DNA from: Cryptosporidium bovis
Taxonomy: Eukaryota; Apicomplexa; Conoidasida; Eucoccidiorida; Cryptosporidiidae
DNA: 64,000 bases
NCBI GenBank assembly: GCA_009768925.2
Contig: VHIT02000028.1
Span: 124,001-188,000, forward strand
Direction: 5' to 3'
The notes beneath the pieces were generated by a model, which was not told the DNA's origin, ran no database searches, and saw only the letters and a list, made by a program, of their open reading frames with translations. Both the position numbers and the translations under genes were made by a program. The stretch's first letter is position 1, and every line of letters begins with the position of its first letter. Shown piece by piece: positions 1 to 8,969 of the stretch.

Positions 1-2397
1 TTTTAGACGGTGATACAAACCCCAAACAACATTCGCTATTCCAGGAGCTTGCCTTGACATTAACAACACACCAATCCTCAATCCTACACCGGGGCCTTCA
101 GAAGAAAGATCAAGTTGTGCTTCTTGGCAGTAGAAGTGATTAGAATTGCACAAATGTGGATAATATGTTGTAATTTGTCTTTTTATTAGTGGGTCCGATA
201 AATTGTATTGAGTTGTAGGTTTACATCTGGCCTTCAAATTGGTCAAAAGTATTGGCAATGGTGGTCTGTAAGTTGTGCGATAAAGCTGAAGAGGGGATAA
301 TGTTCCCTGAATCCTGTTGAATACCCCCCTCTTACCCGTACTAGTTCCTTGTGATATATTTCTATCAGTCTCCCCTATAATGCCTTCTTCCTCACCACCA
401 TAAAGTAAATCCTTTATTTCTGGTGTCCTGACAATATACGGAATAGTCTCAGAACATGGACCCTCAAATTGCAGTGGACCAGGGGCACGATAAAGATCTT
501 TAAACTTCCAAATATCTCTGACTTGCTTTAGCAACTTGAAGAGTGGCCCATTTAGATCTACCAGCTGTCTAGTAACGGCAGCATAATAACCTGATTTTGA
601 CTTTTTTGCCTCCATTATTCTCGTAATGCTAATTCCACACGCTTGCCAATCTATTGGATTACCTTCAAGGCCCCTAATAACTGCAAGGTATCCATTCATA
701 CCCTTTGAAACAAGCGCTCCTGCACAGTGTCCAAGAGCATAACAATAGTTTGAATCAAAATTTGATGGCATTGCGCATCTTCCCTCGTATCCCAAATAAT
801 GGTGCATCATTGTAAAGCCAAATGGCATCAAAATAGAGTCGGGGTATTTATTGGAACTGTCGATTTCCACTGGGACAGCCTCTTTAGTTTGCCCATGTTC
901 AATATCGTAGTAAAATGACGTTCCATGCCTCCTATGAAGTTCTGCCTCTACTAGTAATATCAAAAGTCTTTCCGTTGCTATCTTAGCAACTTGTATCTGT
1001 CCTGTTGCTTCCCTATCAAGTAAAAGTTGTTCTCTTATATTTTCCGGTAAATATTCCCAAATACCGGCGGAAGATTTAGACAGTAACTTACAAATTTTTC
1101 TGTCATACTCATCTGGAGCTATCTCATCTCCTTCATCATCCTTCAATTCGTCCAAAATATCGTTTAGTTCTTGAATTAATACTTTAATTTCAGGAATGAA
1201 TTCTATCAAACCTTCTGGAATAAGGATAATTCCGTACATTTTTCCTTGCCTAGAACGTTCTTCCATCAAGTCTACGATGCTTTTTACGATTTCAAATAGT
1301 GTTATACCTTCATGTTCAACTTCTTCCGCAATAAAAACCATATTTGGTCTTGTTTGTAGGGCAACTTCAAGTGCTAGATGAGACGCAGACCGTCCCATAA
1401 CCCTCACGAAGTGATATACATTTTGAGATGTACAAATGTCAGAGCATAGATTCCCAACACATTCAGCATAGGTTCTAGCAGCAGTGTCAAATCCAAAGGA
1501 AACCTCTATCGCTGGATTCTTAAGGTCACCATCAATTGTTTTTGGAACGCCAACAACGCAAATACTATTCTTTTTCTTTCCCATGTAATCAGCAATCAAA
1601 GCGGCATTCGAATTTGAACCATCTCCACCTATGACAATTAAGCCGTGTAATTGAAGTTGCTCGCAAACCTTTTCAACATTTTCTAGGTCTTTTTCACCGT
1701 TTATCCTTCCCCTCCCAGACCAAAGCATATCGAAACCACCTTGATTCCTAAAACGGTCCATCATTTCATCAGAGACAACCTTGTATGTCGACTTAAATAG
1801 GCCATCTAATCCCCCTAAAAATCCAAAAAGTTGACTGTCCGGATGGTGGTTTTTAATGAAATCATAAACACCACCTATTACATTATGCCCTCCTGGTGCA
1901 GGCCCACCAGACAACACAATACCAACTCTTAAAGCGTGATATGAATGTTCCACATTATTAGAATCATCTCTAACGATTTCAATGCATGGCCTACCAAATG
2001 TGTTAGGTAATAATTCCTTTAATTTATCTCCATCTTTCTGAACCAAATCTGGTATGTCAATTTCCTTTGTTTCTATTGAATTAGTTGCAAGAGAATACGG
2101 TAAAGTTGGTGTCCAAAATTGTCTTTCGAGTTGAACAGGGCTAAAATTTTCAAAAAGATCTGCAGAGTGAAGGTGTGGTTTTCCGCCCATTGATAATTTG
2201 AAGGAATCCAACCTAGTAGTCAAATTGCGATCAAAAGAGTCTCTCCTTCTAACAGGCTTCTGAACAGAATTAACCCTTACGGTAGAGGATACAGCCTTAT
2301 CCCTGTCAATATGAGTATCTTCCAGAATTACGGCAAGACTCCTAAGACGGCGAATGTTATTTCTTTGAACCTTATTTGTTTCTCTACTAAAAAACAT
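1..2397 (-). CDS. PFK: Phosphofructokinase, PPi-type long form (beta half plus start of alpha half); truncated by left window edge
   Basis: Glycolytic 6-phosphofructokinase of the long plant/protist PPi-PFK class, acting on fructose 6-phosphate in the cytosol. The frame is open from the ATG at 2397-2395 to base 1 (799 codons), so the C-terminus is missing. Visible landmarks are a phosphate-loop-like GGPAPGGHN at about residues 162-170, GGDGS at 257-261, and PKTIDGD at 285-291, whose Lys286 is typical of the PPi-type family. A second Rossmann start (a degenerate copy of the first loop, SRQAPGIAN) lies at about residues 775-785. This indicates the beta-alpha double-domain form known in plants and apicomplexans, with the alpha half continuing outside the window. 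Gly260 sits where classical PPi enzymes have Asp. Cryptosporidium PFK has been reported to use PPi. The start is the first Met after in-frame stops. Confidence 0.93.
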   Translation of the reverse strand, partial: MFFSRETNKVQRNNIRRLRSLAVILEDTHIDRDKAVSSTVRVNSVQKPVRRRDSFDRNLTTRLDSFKLSMGGKPHLHSADLFENFSPVQLERQFWTPTLPYSLATNSIETKEIDIPDLVQKDGDKLKELLPNTFGRPCIEIVRDDSNNVEHSYHALRVGIVLSGGPAPGGHNVIGGVYDFIKNHHPDSQLFGFLGGLDGLFKSTYKVVSDEMMDRFRNQGGFDMLWSGRGRINGEKDLENVEKVCEQLQLHGLIVIGGDGSNSNAALIADYMGKKKNSICVVGVPKTIDGDLKNPAIEVSFGFDTAARTYAECVGNLCSDICTSQNVYHFVRVMGRSASHLALEVALQTRPNMVFIAEEVEHEGITLFEIVKSIVDLMEERSRQGKMYGIILIPEGLIEFIPEIKVLIQELNDILDELKDDEGDEIAPDEYDRKICKLLSKSSAGIWEYLPENIREQLLLDREATGQIQVAKIATERLLILLVEAELHRRHGTSFYYDIEHGQTKEAVPVEIDSSNKYPDSILMPFGFTMMHHYLGYEGRCAMPSNFDSNYCYALGHCAGALVSKGMNGYLAVIRGLEGNPIDWQACGISITRIMEAKKSKSGYYAAVTRQLVDLNGPLFKLLKQVRDIWKFKDLYRAPGPLQFEGPCSETIPYIVRTPEIKDLLYGGEEEGIIGETDRNISQGTSTGKRGVFNRIQGTLSPLQLYRTTYRPPLPILLTNLKARCKPTTQYNLSDPLIKRQITTYYPHLCNSNHFYCQEAQLDLSSEGPGVGLRIGVLLMSRQAPGIANVVWGLYHRLK

Positions 2398-3029
2398 TTT
2401 CAATTTCACCTAATATTACCTCAAATATTTTCTGAATTCTTCAATTATTACCTTATTACTTAAAATGTATACCTTTTAATTGCTATACAAGAATATCATT
2501 AATATTTGAAAATAAAAAACAGGAATAATTCATTCACACATAACCCTCACGAACAATTGTCAATGAGAATTATTGCATTCAAAAATCCCGCCATTGTGGA
2601 ACTTCTAGAACATATTAGGTCGAGATAAATTGAAAAAAAGCTTAGTAAATTTTAACTAATAGCGCAAACACACTGATATATAACTTCCTACCAAAATTTC
2701 ATAGTTTTAGCAGCAAAATTGCTGTAAAAATGCATATAGTTATATAGAAATTTGTTCTGAATTATTTTAAACCTAAATATATATATACATATGTAAATCA
2801 AAATATTAAAATTCGCAACAAAAGTCATTAATTTGTGTGTGTTTATGGAGTTTGAATATATCATGTTGATTTGCTAAGATTTTATTCGAATACAAAACCT
2901 AACAAATATCTCTATTTGTTCCTTAATTATTTGTTTCTAGTGTCAAAATGAGGGGTGACTTGCGCTCGCATTTAAAATAGTTTTACATGTATCTTTCCAC
3001 AAAATATTTCTCACTTCACTATCTCTAAA
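2398..3029. other. Intergenic divergent promoter region
   Basis: This 632-base AT-rich spacer lies between the divergent phosphofructokinase and polycystin-like genes. I see no long reading frame or RNA gene. It contains TCCCGCC at 2586-2592, an E2F-like half-site, and a local GC-rich patch near 2945-2970. Otherwise it is A/T runs with a TATATATA-rich stretch near 2775-2790. Confidence 0.5.
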
Positions 3030-6000
3030 ATGTACTTCCAGAGGAAGGAAGTTTTAGGTGAACCTCCGATTCTTGCATCTTTCGGTTCTATCCGTTCCCA
3101 AAACTCGAAGAAAAGGAAATTAAGTCCGACATTCCAGTTTTTTGTTGGAGTAGGTTATGTTATTTATTTAATAGTTACACTACTTGTTATATCATTAATT
3201 GCACAACCAAGTGAAATTTATTCTTCAATCTATTCGGTTCAGAATGTTTTAAAATCAGCCAACTGGAATCCAGACACATCAACCCCAAAGAATTTAAATC
3301 CTAATAATATTCAAACAAATGATGATATACAAAATTGGATGACATATGTATTAGGACCAATATTGTTAAGTGGTTATATTTCCGATCAAAACCAAGTTAT
3401 TGGAGCCTCTTTCTCCAAGTGTATAGGTGAATATACTCCTGATAGCAATTCAAACAATCTTGTTCCTTCTGACTATGGGATTGCAAACATATTGGAAGTA
3501 TCTAATTGCAATGAAAGTAAAATGAACATGGTATCAAGAATATCAGAACCATACAAATACCTGGAAATTTTCTTTGACTCATCAGAGAAATATATTATTC
3601 AGGAAATTGAAGAGACACCAACTATTCCAACAATACCAAAAAAATCAAAGAGGACAGATATAGTATCATATAAAATTGAATTGCTGATATACAATGCTAA
3701 TGCTGAGGCATTTACAGTACTCAACTTTTCTTTTAATTTATCAATTTTTGGAAATTATATCCTAAATATACATTCACAAACCGCAACATCTATAAATAAA
3801 TTTATAGGATTACCATGTACAAGTTGCAATTTTACAATAAAACAAATACTGAAGGTAATACTGTTTTTTATATATTGTTTTATTTTCGTCTTACATTTTA
3901 TTCCAGGAATTATTTTATTCTTTACGAGCTTGTGTGGCTCAAGAAGTTCTACAAATGAAAAAGAAAGTACTATCAAAATGGAATCTTGGTCAAGTTATTT
4001 TAAAGAAAGATCATTATCTATTGCAATTAGATTGTCTCACTTTAGCACAGTAACATTATGGATCACCTCAGCCTTGATAATTCAACTTCTTCCTGATTTA
4101 GAACTGAAAAATATACTTGAGAACAGTAATAAAGTTGCTATTGAAATTATCAATGGGAATTCTTCAGGAATTCCTTTATTAAATTCAATAATCTATTGGG
4201 TTCAAATTGCATCAATTCTGAAGTTTATAGGTACGGCTGTTGGGTGTTTATCGACATTCTTAATACTTTTTAGAATTTTTCAGATATTTTCTTCATTATT
4301 TTCCCAGGTTAATGTTCCATTGAAGACAATAATTTTGTATTTCAAGAAGATAGTAGGGATATATCTTTTTATAAATACAATATTGTTAACATTATCACTT
4401 GGAATAATTATTTATATACAAATAAACAAATATTATCCAATAATAAGAGGTTTTAAATCGTCATTTACTACCTCTTTATTTCTTCTCTTTCTATCTCCAT
4501 TCGACGAAATAGGATGGGAAGGTAATTTAAATTCTACAGATGCAAATATAACAACAATTGTTTTTGTTTCAGTAATATTAGGTATTTCAACATTTTATCT
4601 AATGTTAGTTCCTCTCTCAACAGCAACGATAATGTTTATATTTAATGAGGTTGAAGTGCTTCAATCTCTAAAGCAAAATACTGATAATATCTACACGATA
4701 AAAACCAGTATAAATTCATGGATTCAGCAGCTTTTTTTTCTTTCAACATTCTGGGCAACAAAAAAAACTGGCTTTTTTTCCAATAAATTTCCTTTGAAAA
4801 TATCTAAGGATTCTCCTGACTCACAGAATAAAACCGAATTTACTAGTGCTTCGAAAATTACAAGATGCTCGAGTAACATTAATGAAAATGAGGAAAAACA
4901 TCAGGTAAAAAGTATTTCTGACTGGAGGCAGAAGAGATTTATACAATTTAAAAACTTCTTTAAAGTACCTCCAAAACTTGAGTTCATTCCATATTATATT
5001 TTTTTTATTTTAATATTATTTCTAGTTTTATCTATAATATGGATTGTTCGTATTGTAAATCATCGATTAGAAAAAGATGCAAAAGATATTGTATGGAAAA
5101 TATTAGATTACCCATTTAAGGCCAGATCTTTTTATACCTTTGACCCAACTAAACGGTTCTCTCCATACATGTTTCAGGAATGCTCAAATGAAAAAACTGT
5201 CAACCCACCATTTTTATATGACGAAACTCAGTTGGAAAGCATCCCTTCGGAATTGATTTATGGTTTATTTCAATCATTTAGACTGAGTAATTTGACATCA
5301 ATCAACCAAATAAAAGTATGGATGGAAAGAATATTAATTCCGTCCATTTTGTCTAAATCAAATGAAACCAAAAAAAATGACAAATTTTTGACGGATATTG
5401 GATACCCTACTCTTACACCAATAGTTAATCCTATTCTTATGCTTAAACAACATTTCAACCCAACTAGATGTAACTCGAATCCAAAAACCTCTGGATTATA
5501 TCTTAGCAAAACAATGGAAACAAAAACCAAGGTTAATTTGGATGATATTACAGACTACAATATATCTTCGACTAAAAATTATAATTTGTTTTCAGTTCGA
5601 AATGAATCATTAGTTAATGATCTGAATGACAATATAACTGGTTCATACTTGAAAAATAACTCGTCTACGGAAGAAATTGGGCAGATGGAGTCAAGTTCAT
5701 CTAGTTATGGAGTAGATAGAATTTTCGTGCTGTATTCAGGGACTCAAAATGAATTGATGGAACAATTCAATAAGACTCTAAATGGAGAAGATGAAGGAAA
5801 TTTGTTTTGGGTAATTAAGTCATACTCCCTATCTAAAGGAAGCGATTCACAAATTCATCTTGTCCATTCATTTGGTCAATCAGCTAATGAAATTAACATA
5901 AACATTCCATATTCTGGACTTTTCGATTTTAATTTAGGTGAAATGAAATTATATTTTCCAATTCTAATCCCAGGTAAATCTTCTGTTTCTCTAATAACAA

Positions 6001-8393
6001 TTGATTTTGATATCTCTCCGACTGGATTGGTTTCTATCTCCTATACCTTTGATTATATTAAGACTGAGTGGATTACACAGGATAGCGATGAAATGGAAAT
6101 AATCGTTGATCGAAAGTCGGAGATTGAAATATCTGCAGTTGAAAATAATTTAAAATATAATTTGATTTTCTCAGAAGTGATATTGGGAATACAAGTACTT
6201 TTGTTTTTGGTTTTGATTTCAATTTTAATATATAATGCAGTAAGAAAAAAATATTTAAATAAAAAGCTTCTAAACAAAACAAACTATGAAATGAATATCT
6301 CTGATCAGGAAAGTGAAAGAGAAAACAAGAAGAAATTCAAAAAATTTCGACTAAAAAGAATGCATAGACAAAAAAAACAATATATTAATGACTTAAGTGA
6401 AGATTCAGGTGAAAAAGAAGAAGACAGACACAGAGTGATTGTGATAAATGAAAAGAAAGATCTATTGGAATTCAGAAGAAAGAAAATGATAAAGAAAATA
6501 AAAACAAGACAATTCGAAGATGGTGGTATTGAAGTAAACAATGAAATTGATGACATCAATGATGAAGACATAATTCAATTATACAAACTAAAGAATGTTA
6601 ATATACTTGCAATAATAATAATATCAAGCACTTTTTTAATTCTATTTTGTCTATGCTTTAGATATTACATTTTAATAATTACAACAAAAATATCAATTAA
6701 CCCCAACTCTATTGACTTTGAAGGTGGTTTTAATTCAATTCCGACATCTGTTGGCGTTCCACTCCCATGGGAAATTTCGATGGATGACGTTTATACAACA
6801 AAATTCGATTTAAACATGATAGGGTCAAATTCAGGGTTTTATAATGACAAAGTATTTTCAATTAAAAAATTAATAAAGACAATTCATGATATTAGAAGAA
6901 TTTCAAACTATTTCTTCATGTTTGAATTTTTTGCTGCATCGATTATATTAGTATATATTGCCTTTCTGTTTTTATATTCTGGAATATTAATTGAACGTCA
7001 CAAAAGAGTAAAGATGTTCAGAATCAAGAAACATTTCGAAAAAACGGGGGATAACATCCTTGAAAACTCACTTGACTCTGTTTCTTTGTTCACATTTATG
7101 GACTCGACCTCACAGACAGGTTTCAGTTGGAAAGAAGCTAATTATGCCTTTTTCCCAATTTTTTGCGTGGTTTTTTCATTCATAATATTGTTTTCTATAA
7201 CTGGATACTCAATTTTGGGTTATCAAGAGGGTCAATTTTTTTCATTTTACTATTCATTCATGAGCTCATTAATGTTAATGTATAATTACAATAGCATAAA
7301 AAATGTGATATTATCTAAAACTTTTCCTGAACTTTCAATCAGATTTTACATGAGCGAGTTATCATTTATTATTAAGCCAATATATTTAATTTTCACTTTT
7401 TTTACCTTTAATTTTATTTTAAAGGCACTAATACCTGCATCAATAATATTCTATATGCGTTCAATAGCATCAAAAAATTTGCAATCCTCTCAAGACACAT
7501 TATTATCAAAACTAAATAAGGTTGCAGTTACAAGACCTTCTATTCCAATTTTTGTAAATGATAGCATTACACTGAGAATGAAATTTTTTATAAAAGCTTT
7601 ATACATAAAACTAGGAAAAATAAAACACCTAGACAAACAAAATTCATTTGAAGATGAAATGATCAATGAACAAATCGATTCAAATATTAAACAAGGAAAA
7701 GACAACCCAGATTGGATATTTGCAAAATTAATTCCTGAGTTGTTCAATGAAATAATCCACTATAAACTAAATATATCGGAGCTGGTGAACAAAGATCAAC
7801 AGGGAATACAAGAAATTAGAGATTACTTAAGTAATACATCCTTACAATTACTGCTCATTCAAGAACATTTGGTAAAAATTGAATTTCTAAGATGTAAACT
7901 TTCCATGATAAGACAGGAACTCATGAAAATTGAAGATGTGAAGAAAGATATATCAAGAGGTAACAGAGAATCGCAGCATTACTTGAACAGGCTATTGCAA
8001 AGGTTAATGAGTATTAATGACGAAATCGAACACTTAGACCAAAGCAATAAAGCAATATCTCAAGAAAAAGAAATTAATAAACAAAAAAACATTCAAAGTA
8101 TAAATTCAAATAGCTTAAAAAAGGAAAAGGATAAGTGTGGGAATGACTACTTATTTGAATATGATAATTCATACGCAAAAGAGCTCTTTGATAATTCAAA
8201 GATAAATGACATTTTATCAGAAAGTGATATTAAAAGCAGTTTAACTTCAGAGTCAGAAACATCAGAATTAGAAACAAGAAGAGGCAGGAAAACGGTACTA
8301 AGTAATAATCCTGAGCCAAATATTAGAAACGATATACTCAATCTAAACAGTGAAGAACTAGAGAAAAGAGTCGAAGAATTGTGGAGAAGATAA
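3030..8393 (+). CDS. Tandem polycystin (PKD)-like cation channel protein, two channel modules
   Basis: A 1787-residue polytopic membrane protein. Module 1 has TM1 at about residues 35-60 and then an extracellular TOP-like domain with the polycystin hallmark LLIYNANAEAF near 220-235 and a nearby LSIFGN segment. Further TMs follow at about 270-302, 335-357, 385-427, 440-466 and 510-545, with a pore-loop-like stretch before the last. Module 2 repeats the plan: TM at about 655-675, a long TOP-like region, TMs near 1048-1072, 1187-1210, 1300-1320, 1368-1396 and 1440-1475. Both modules share an I-x-x-W-M...L-x-P-x-L-L element at the start of the TOP region (near 103-117 and 761-775). A charged linker lies near 1080-1180 and a coiled-coil-rich cytosolic tail after about 1500. 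Ca2+/cation conduction is inferred from family membership; selectivity cannot be read. The family call is firm for module 1 and weaker for module 2. Confidence 0.75.
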   Translation: MYFQRKEVLGEPPILASFGSIRSQNSKKRKLSPTFQFFVGVGYVIYLIVTLLVISLIAQPSEIYSSIYSVQNVLKSANWNPDTSTPKNLNPNNIQTNDDIQNWMTYVLGPILLSGYISDQNQVIGASFSKCIGEYTPDSNSNNLVPSDYGIANILEVSNCNESKMNMVSRISEPYKYLEIFFDSSEKYIIQEIEETPTIPTIPKKSKRTDIVSYKIELLIYNANAEAFTVLNFSFNLSIFGNYILNIHSQTATSINKFIGLPCTSCNFTIKQILKVILFFIYCFIFVLHFIPGIILFFTSLCGSRSSTNEKESTIKMESWSSYFKERSLSIAIRLSHFSTVTLWITSALIIQLLPDLELKNILENSNKVAIEIINGNSSGIPLLNSIIYWVQIASILKFIGTAVGCLSTFLILFRIFQIFSSLFSQVNVPLKTIILYFKKIVGIYLFINTILLTLSLGIIIYIQINKYYPIIRGFKSSFTTSLFLLFLSPFDEIGWEGNLNSTDANITTIVFVSVILGISTFYLMLVPLSTATIMFIFNEVEVLQSLKQNTDNIYTIKTSINSWIQQLFFLSTFWATKKTGFFSNKFPLKISKDSPDSQNKTEFTSASKITRCSSNINENEEKHQVKSISDWRQKRFIQFKNFFKVPPKLEFIPYYIFFILILFLVLSIIWIVRIVNHRLEKDAKDIVWKILDYPFKARSFYTFDPTKRFSPYMFQECSNEKTVNPPFLYDETQLESIPSELIYGLFQSFRLSNLTSINQIKVWMERILIPSILSKSNETKKNDKFLTDIGYPTLTPIVNPILMLKQHFNPTRCNSNPKTSGLYLSKTMETKTKVNLDDITDYNISSTKNYNLFSVRNESLVNDLNDNITGSYLKNNSSTEEIGQMESSSSSYGVDRIFVLYSGTQNELMEQFNKTLNGEDEGNLFWVIKSYSLSKGSDSQIHLVHSFGQSANEININIPYSGLFDFNLGEMKLYFPILIPGKSSVSLITIDFDISPTGLVSISYTFDYIKTEWITQDSDEMEIIVDRKSEIEISAVENNLKYNLIFSEVILGIQVLLFLVLISILIYNAVRKKYLNKKLLNKTNYEMNISDQESERENKKKFKKFRLKRMHRQKKQYINDLSEDSGEKEEDRHRVIVINEKKDLLEFRRKKMIKKIKTRQFEDGGIEVNNEIDDINDEDIIQLYKLKNVNILAIIIISSTFLILFCLCFRYYILIITTKISINPNSIDFEGGFNSIPTSVGVPLPWEISMDDVYTTKFDLNMIGSNSGFYNDKVFSIKKLIKTIHDIRRISNYFFMFEFFAASIILVYIAFLFLYSGILIERHKRVKMFRIKKHFEKTGDNILENSLDSVSLFTFMDSTSQTGFSWKEANYAFFPIFCVVFSFIILFSITGYSILGYQEGQFFSFYYSFMSSLMLMYNYNSIKNVILSKTFPELSIRFYMSELSFIIKPIYLIFTFFTFNFILKALIPASIIFYMRSIASKNLQSSQDTLLSKLNKVAVTRPSIPIFVNDSITLRMKFFIKALYIKLGKIKHLDKQNSFEDEMINEQIDSNIKQGKDNPDWIFAKLIPELFNEIIHYKLNISELVNKDQQGIQEIRDYLSNTSLQLLLIQEHLVKIEFLRCKLSMIRQELMKIEDVKKDISRGNRESQHYLNRLLQRLMSINDEIEHLDQSNKAISQEKEINKQKNIQSINSNSLKKEKDKCGNDYLFEYDNSYAKELFDNSKINDILSESDIKSSLTSESETSELETRRGRKTVLSNNPEPNIRNDILNLNSEELEKRVEELWRR

Positions 8394-8414
8394 AGAAAGT
8401 TATATTATGAACTG

Positions 8415-8933
8415 TTACTTAAAATTGTTTGTATGAATTACTGCTTTCTTAGTATTATCTTTAATTAATGATAATATTTCTTTGTTATTTTTGATCTGAT
8501 TTAGTTTTGTGCTACATTTCTCAACTATTTCTTCTTCTGATAGATATGGATGCAACGAAATTTGTGAATTGTAGTTAAAAAAATAAAACATTTTTTGTGT
8601 TGAAATATTTAAAATAGATTTTTCCCAAGACATTAGGGGCCTTGTGTTTTTCAGCCTTTTTTTCAATGTCAGTGAATCCAGGTTATATCTCGATTTTTCT
8701 GAACAACTTAACTCATCCCACCTAAGCTCACATTCAGCAAATGAATTTATTTTGTTTTTAAAGCCGAATAGAAGTTTTCCAGAAATGGGTGGGATTGATG
8801 TCCCATTAATTAGCATCTCCATCTTAAATCGCTTTTTGAGTCTTCCGCAAATATTTCCAGAAATAATTCCAAATCTACGAGTAAGATTACAATTTATCAG
8901 TTTATAAAGTAAATGAACAAAATAATTATTCAA
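8415..8933 (-). CDS. Small protein with weak HMG-box-like segment
   Basis: A 172-residue basic protein lying tail-to-tail, 21 bases from the polycystin-like gene. The middle (about residues 45-90) has a Pro-Pro-x-Ser-Gly-x-x-Leu-Phe start and a Trp-x-x-Leu-Ser-x-x-Glu-Lys-x-x-Tyr end (WDELSCSEKSRY), the pattern of the first and second helices of an HMG box, here shortened. The N-terminus is hydrophobic and basic, so a mitosome or other targeting signal is possible but unproven. No second domain is seen. The function is unknown; DNA binding is only a suggestion from the motif. Confidence 0.6.
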   Translation of the reverse strand: MNNYFVHLLYKLINCNLTRRFGIISGNICGRLKKRFKMEMLINGTSIPPISGKLLFGFKNKINSFAECELRWDELSCSEKSRYNLDSLTLKKRLKNTRPLMSWEKSILNISTQKMFYFFNYNSQISLHPYLSEEEIVEKCSTKLNQIKNNKEILSLIKDNTKKAVIHTNNFK

Positions 8934-8969
8934 ATATATTACTATTGTTATTTTGTTAGGTTTTGCTTA

